From SCUN01 sp964343975 (lineage in GTDB: Bacteria > Acidobacteriota > Vicinamibacteria > Vicinamibacterales > SCN-69-37), in assembly GCA_964343975.1 (NCBI GenBank), contig CAYFLU010000080.1, forward strand, positions 1-14,857: DNA of 14,857 bases. The letters are read 5' to 3'. A model generated the notes under the pieces. It was not told the DNA's origin. It was given only the letters and a program-made list of their open reading frames with translations, and ran no database searches. Position numbers and translations under genes: made by a program. Shown here piece after piece: positions 13,762-14,857 of this stretch (positions are counted from its first letter, which is position 1; the number at the start of each line of letters is the position of its first letter).

Positions 13762-14857
13762 ATGTCGAACGCAGCGAAGATTCCGTTTGTGGATTTGCAG
13801 ACGCAGTACCAGAACCTCAAGGCCGACATCGATGCCGCCATGGGCGCCGTGTTGACCAAGGGCGATTTCATCCTCGGCGGCGACGTCACGAAGTTCGAGG
13901 AGGAGTTTGCGCAGTTCTGCGGCACCCAGCATTGCCTCGGCGTGGCCAACGGCACCGATGCGCTGAAGCTCGCGCTCGAAGCGTGCGGCATCGGCCCGGG
14001 CGATGAGGTCATCACGACGGCCCACACCTACATCGCGACCGTGCTGGCGATTTGCCAGGTGGGCGCGACGCCGGTGCTCGTCGACTGCGAGCCGGAGTTC
14101 TTCCTCATCGACACGACGAAGATCGAGAAAGCCATCACGCCGAAGACGAAGGCGATCCTGCCGGTGCACCTGTACGGGCAGCCGGCCGACATGGATCCGA
14201 TCCTCGACATCGCGAAGCGCCACAAGCTGTTCGTGGTCGAAGACGCGTGCCAGGCGCACGGCGCGACCTACAAGGGCAAGAAGTGCGGCGCGCTCGGCGA
14301 CATCGCGGCGTTCAGCTTCTACCCGGGCAAGAACCTCGGCGCCTACGGCGACGGCGGCGCGATCACGACGAACAACGCGGAGCTCGCCGACAAAGTGAAG
14401 CTCCTGCGCAACTACGGCCAGCGCGTGAAGTACGAGCACCTCGTGAAGGGCGGCAACTCGCGCCTCGACACGGTGCAGGCCGCGGTGCTGCGCGTGAAGC
14501 TGCGCCATCTGGCGGAATGGAACGTGTCACGCGCGAACGCGGCGGCGCAGTACGGCAAGGCGCTCGCCAACACGAACCTGATCCTGCCGAACGTCGTGCC
14601 GAACGGCACCCACGTCTTCCACCTCTACATCGTCCGCACGAAGGACCGGAACGGCCTGATGAAGGCGCTCGATGCGGCCAACTCGCAGCACGGCATCCAC
14701 TATCCGATCCCGGTGCACATGCAGGCGGCGATGGCGGATCTTGGCTACGGCAAGGGCAGCTTCCCGGTGGCGGAGGAAATCGCGCCGGAGATCCTGTCGC
14801 TGCCGATGTTCCCGGAAATCACGTCGGAGCAGATCCAGCGCGTCGCCGACGCCTGCA
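13762..14857 (+). CDS. wbpE: DegT/DnrJ/EryC1 PLP aminotransferase, WbpE/WlbC-like (cut by window end)
   Basis: It starts with an ATG 4 nt after the glycosyltransferase stop and stays open to the window end, giving 365 codons of a family that is usually about 365-390 residues. The start IPFVDLQTQY is typical. PLP-binding segments are ANGTDALKLAL (62-72), EDACQAHGA (160-168, D161 to the pyridine nitrogen) and SFYPGKNLGAYGDGGA (185-200), with the Schiff-base lysine K190. HGIHYPIPVHMQ near the C-terminus is also conserved in the family. It should aminate the 3-keto sugar made by the first gene of the operon, using glutamate, to give the 3-amino sugar for the acetyltransferase. Only the last few residues appear to be missing. 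Confidence 0.88.
   Translation, partial: MSNAAKIPFVDLQTQYQNLKADIDAAMGAVLTKGDFILGGDVTKFEEEFAQFCGTQHCLGVANGTDALKLALEACGIGPGDEVITTAHTYIATVLAICQVGATPVLVDCEPEFFLIDTTKIEKAITPKTKAILPVHLYGQPADMDPILDIAKRHKLFVVEDACQAHGATYKGKKCGALGDIAAFSFYPGKNLGAYGDGGAITTNNAELADKVKLLRNYGQRVKYEHLVKGGNSRLDTVQAAVLRVKLRHLAEWNVSRANAAAQYGKALANTNLILPNVVPNGTHVFHLYIVRTKDRNGLMKALDAANSQHGIHYPIPVHMQAAMADLGYGKGSFPVAEEIAPEILSLPMFPEITSEQIQRVADAC

Noticed and set aside
12171..14027. 618-codon minus-strand frame across the polysaccharide operon
   Set aside because: It spans four well-supported plus-strand genes and their junctions, has shadow-like composition and no recognisable domain.

Overview
The window is high-GC bacterial DNA and codes almost wall to wall. 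It most likely comes from a soil or sediment Acidobacteriota, with the class Vicinamibacteria as my best guess. That guess rests on high GC with long antisense shadow frames, many exported beta-propeller proteins carrying Gly/Ala/Pro-rich inserts, and degenerate GCAC-type and CACGGAG-type intergenic repeats. It is an inference from style, not a database result.

Region 1 (1-11228) encodes a set of exported redox and propeller proteins. A periplasmic PQQ-dependent dehydrogenase of the glucose-dehydrogenase type lies downstream of, and overlaps by 4 nt, a small cytochrome c gene (both minus strand). A tandemly duplicated NHL propeller protein is divergent from them. After a roughly 190-bp palindromic element come, on the minus strand, a Tat-exported sarcosine-oxidase-like flavoprotein and, 26 bp downstream, a PAL-like NHL propeller. 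A second small cytochrome c, clearly paralogous to the first, is divergent from the flavoprotein. A near-perfect bidirectional terminator separates it from a minus-strand pair: a DUF305 probable lipoprotein and an LVIVD-repeat propeller with a helical tail. All eight complete genes of this region carry an export signal, so the products should work outside the cytoplasm. The common theme is oxidation of small substrates with electron transfer to c-type cytochromes.

Region 2 (11380-14857, plus strand) is a tight surface-polysaccharide operon. It holds a Gfo/Idh/MocA dehydrogenase (WbpB/WlbA type), a left-handed beta-helix N-acetyltransferase (WbpD/WlbB type) with a C-terminal zinc ribbon, a family 2 glycosyltransferase, and a DegT/DnrJ/EryC1 aminotransferase (WbpE/WlbC type) cut by the window end. 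The dehydrogenase, aminotransferase and acetyltransferase together are the three steps that turn UDP-GlcNAc-uronate into UDP-2,3-diacetamido-2,3-dideoxy-glucuronate. The glycosyltransferase probably uses this or a related sugar, or loads a lipid carrier.

Most interesting: the flavoprotein keeps the FAD-linking Cys and the carboxylate-binding Arg/Lys of monomeric sarcosine oxidase but appears to have Arg in place of the O2-activating Lys, and it sits next to a dedicated cytochrome c. This suggests an amino-acid dehydrogenase that feeds a cytochrome rather than an oxidase. Its operon partner resembles an alpha-amidating lyase that lacks one zinc ligand. Also notable are the two Cys-Cys dyads in the duplicated NHL protein, Gly/Ala/Pro-rich inserts at loop positions in at least three neighbouring proteins, and the large inverted repeat. 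No tRNA, rRNA, CRISPR array, transposase or integrase was seen.
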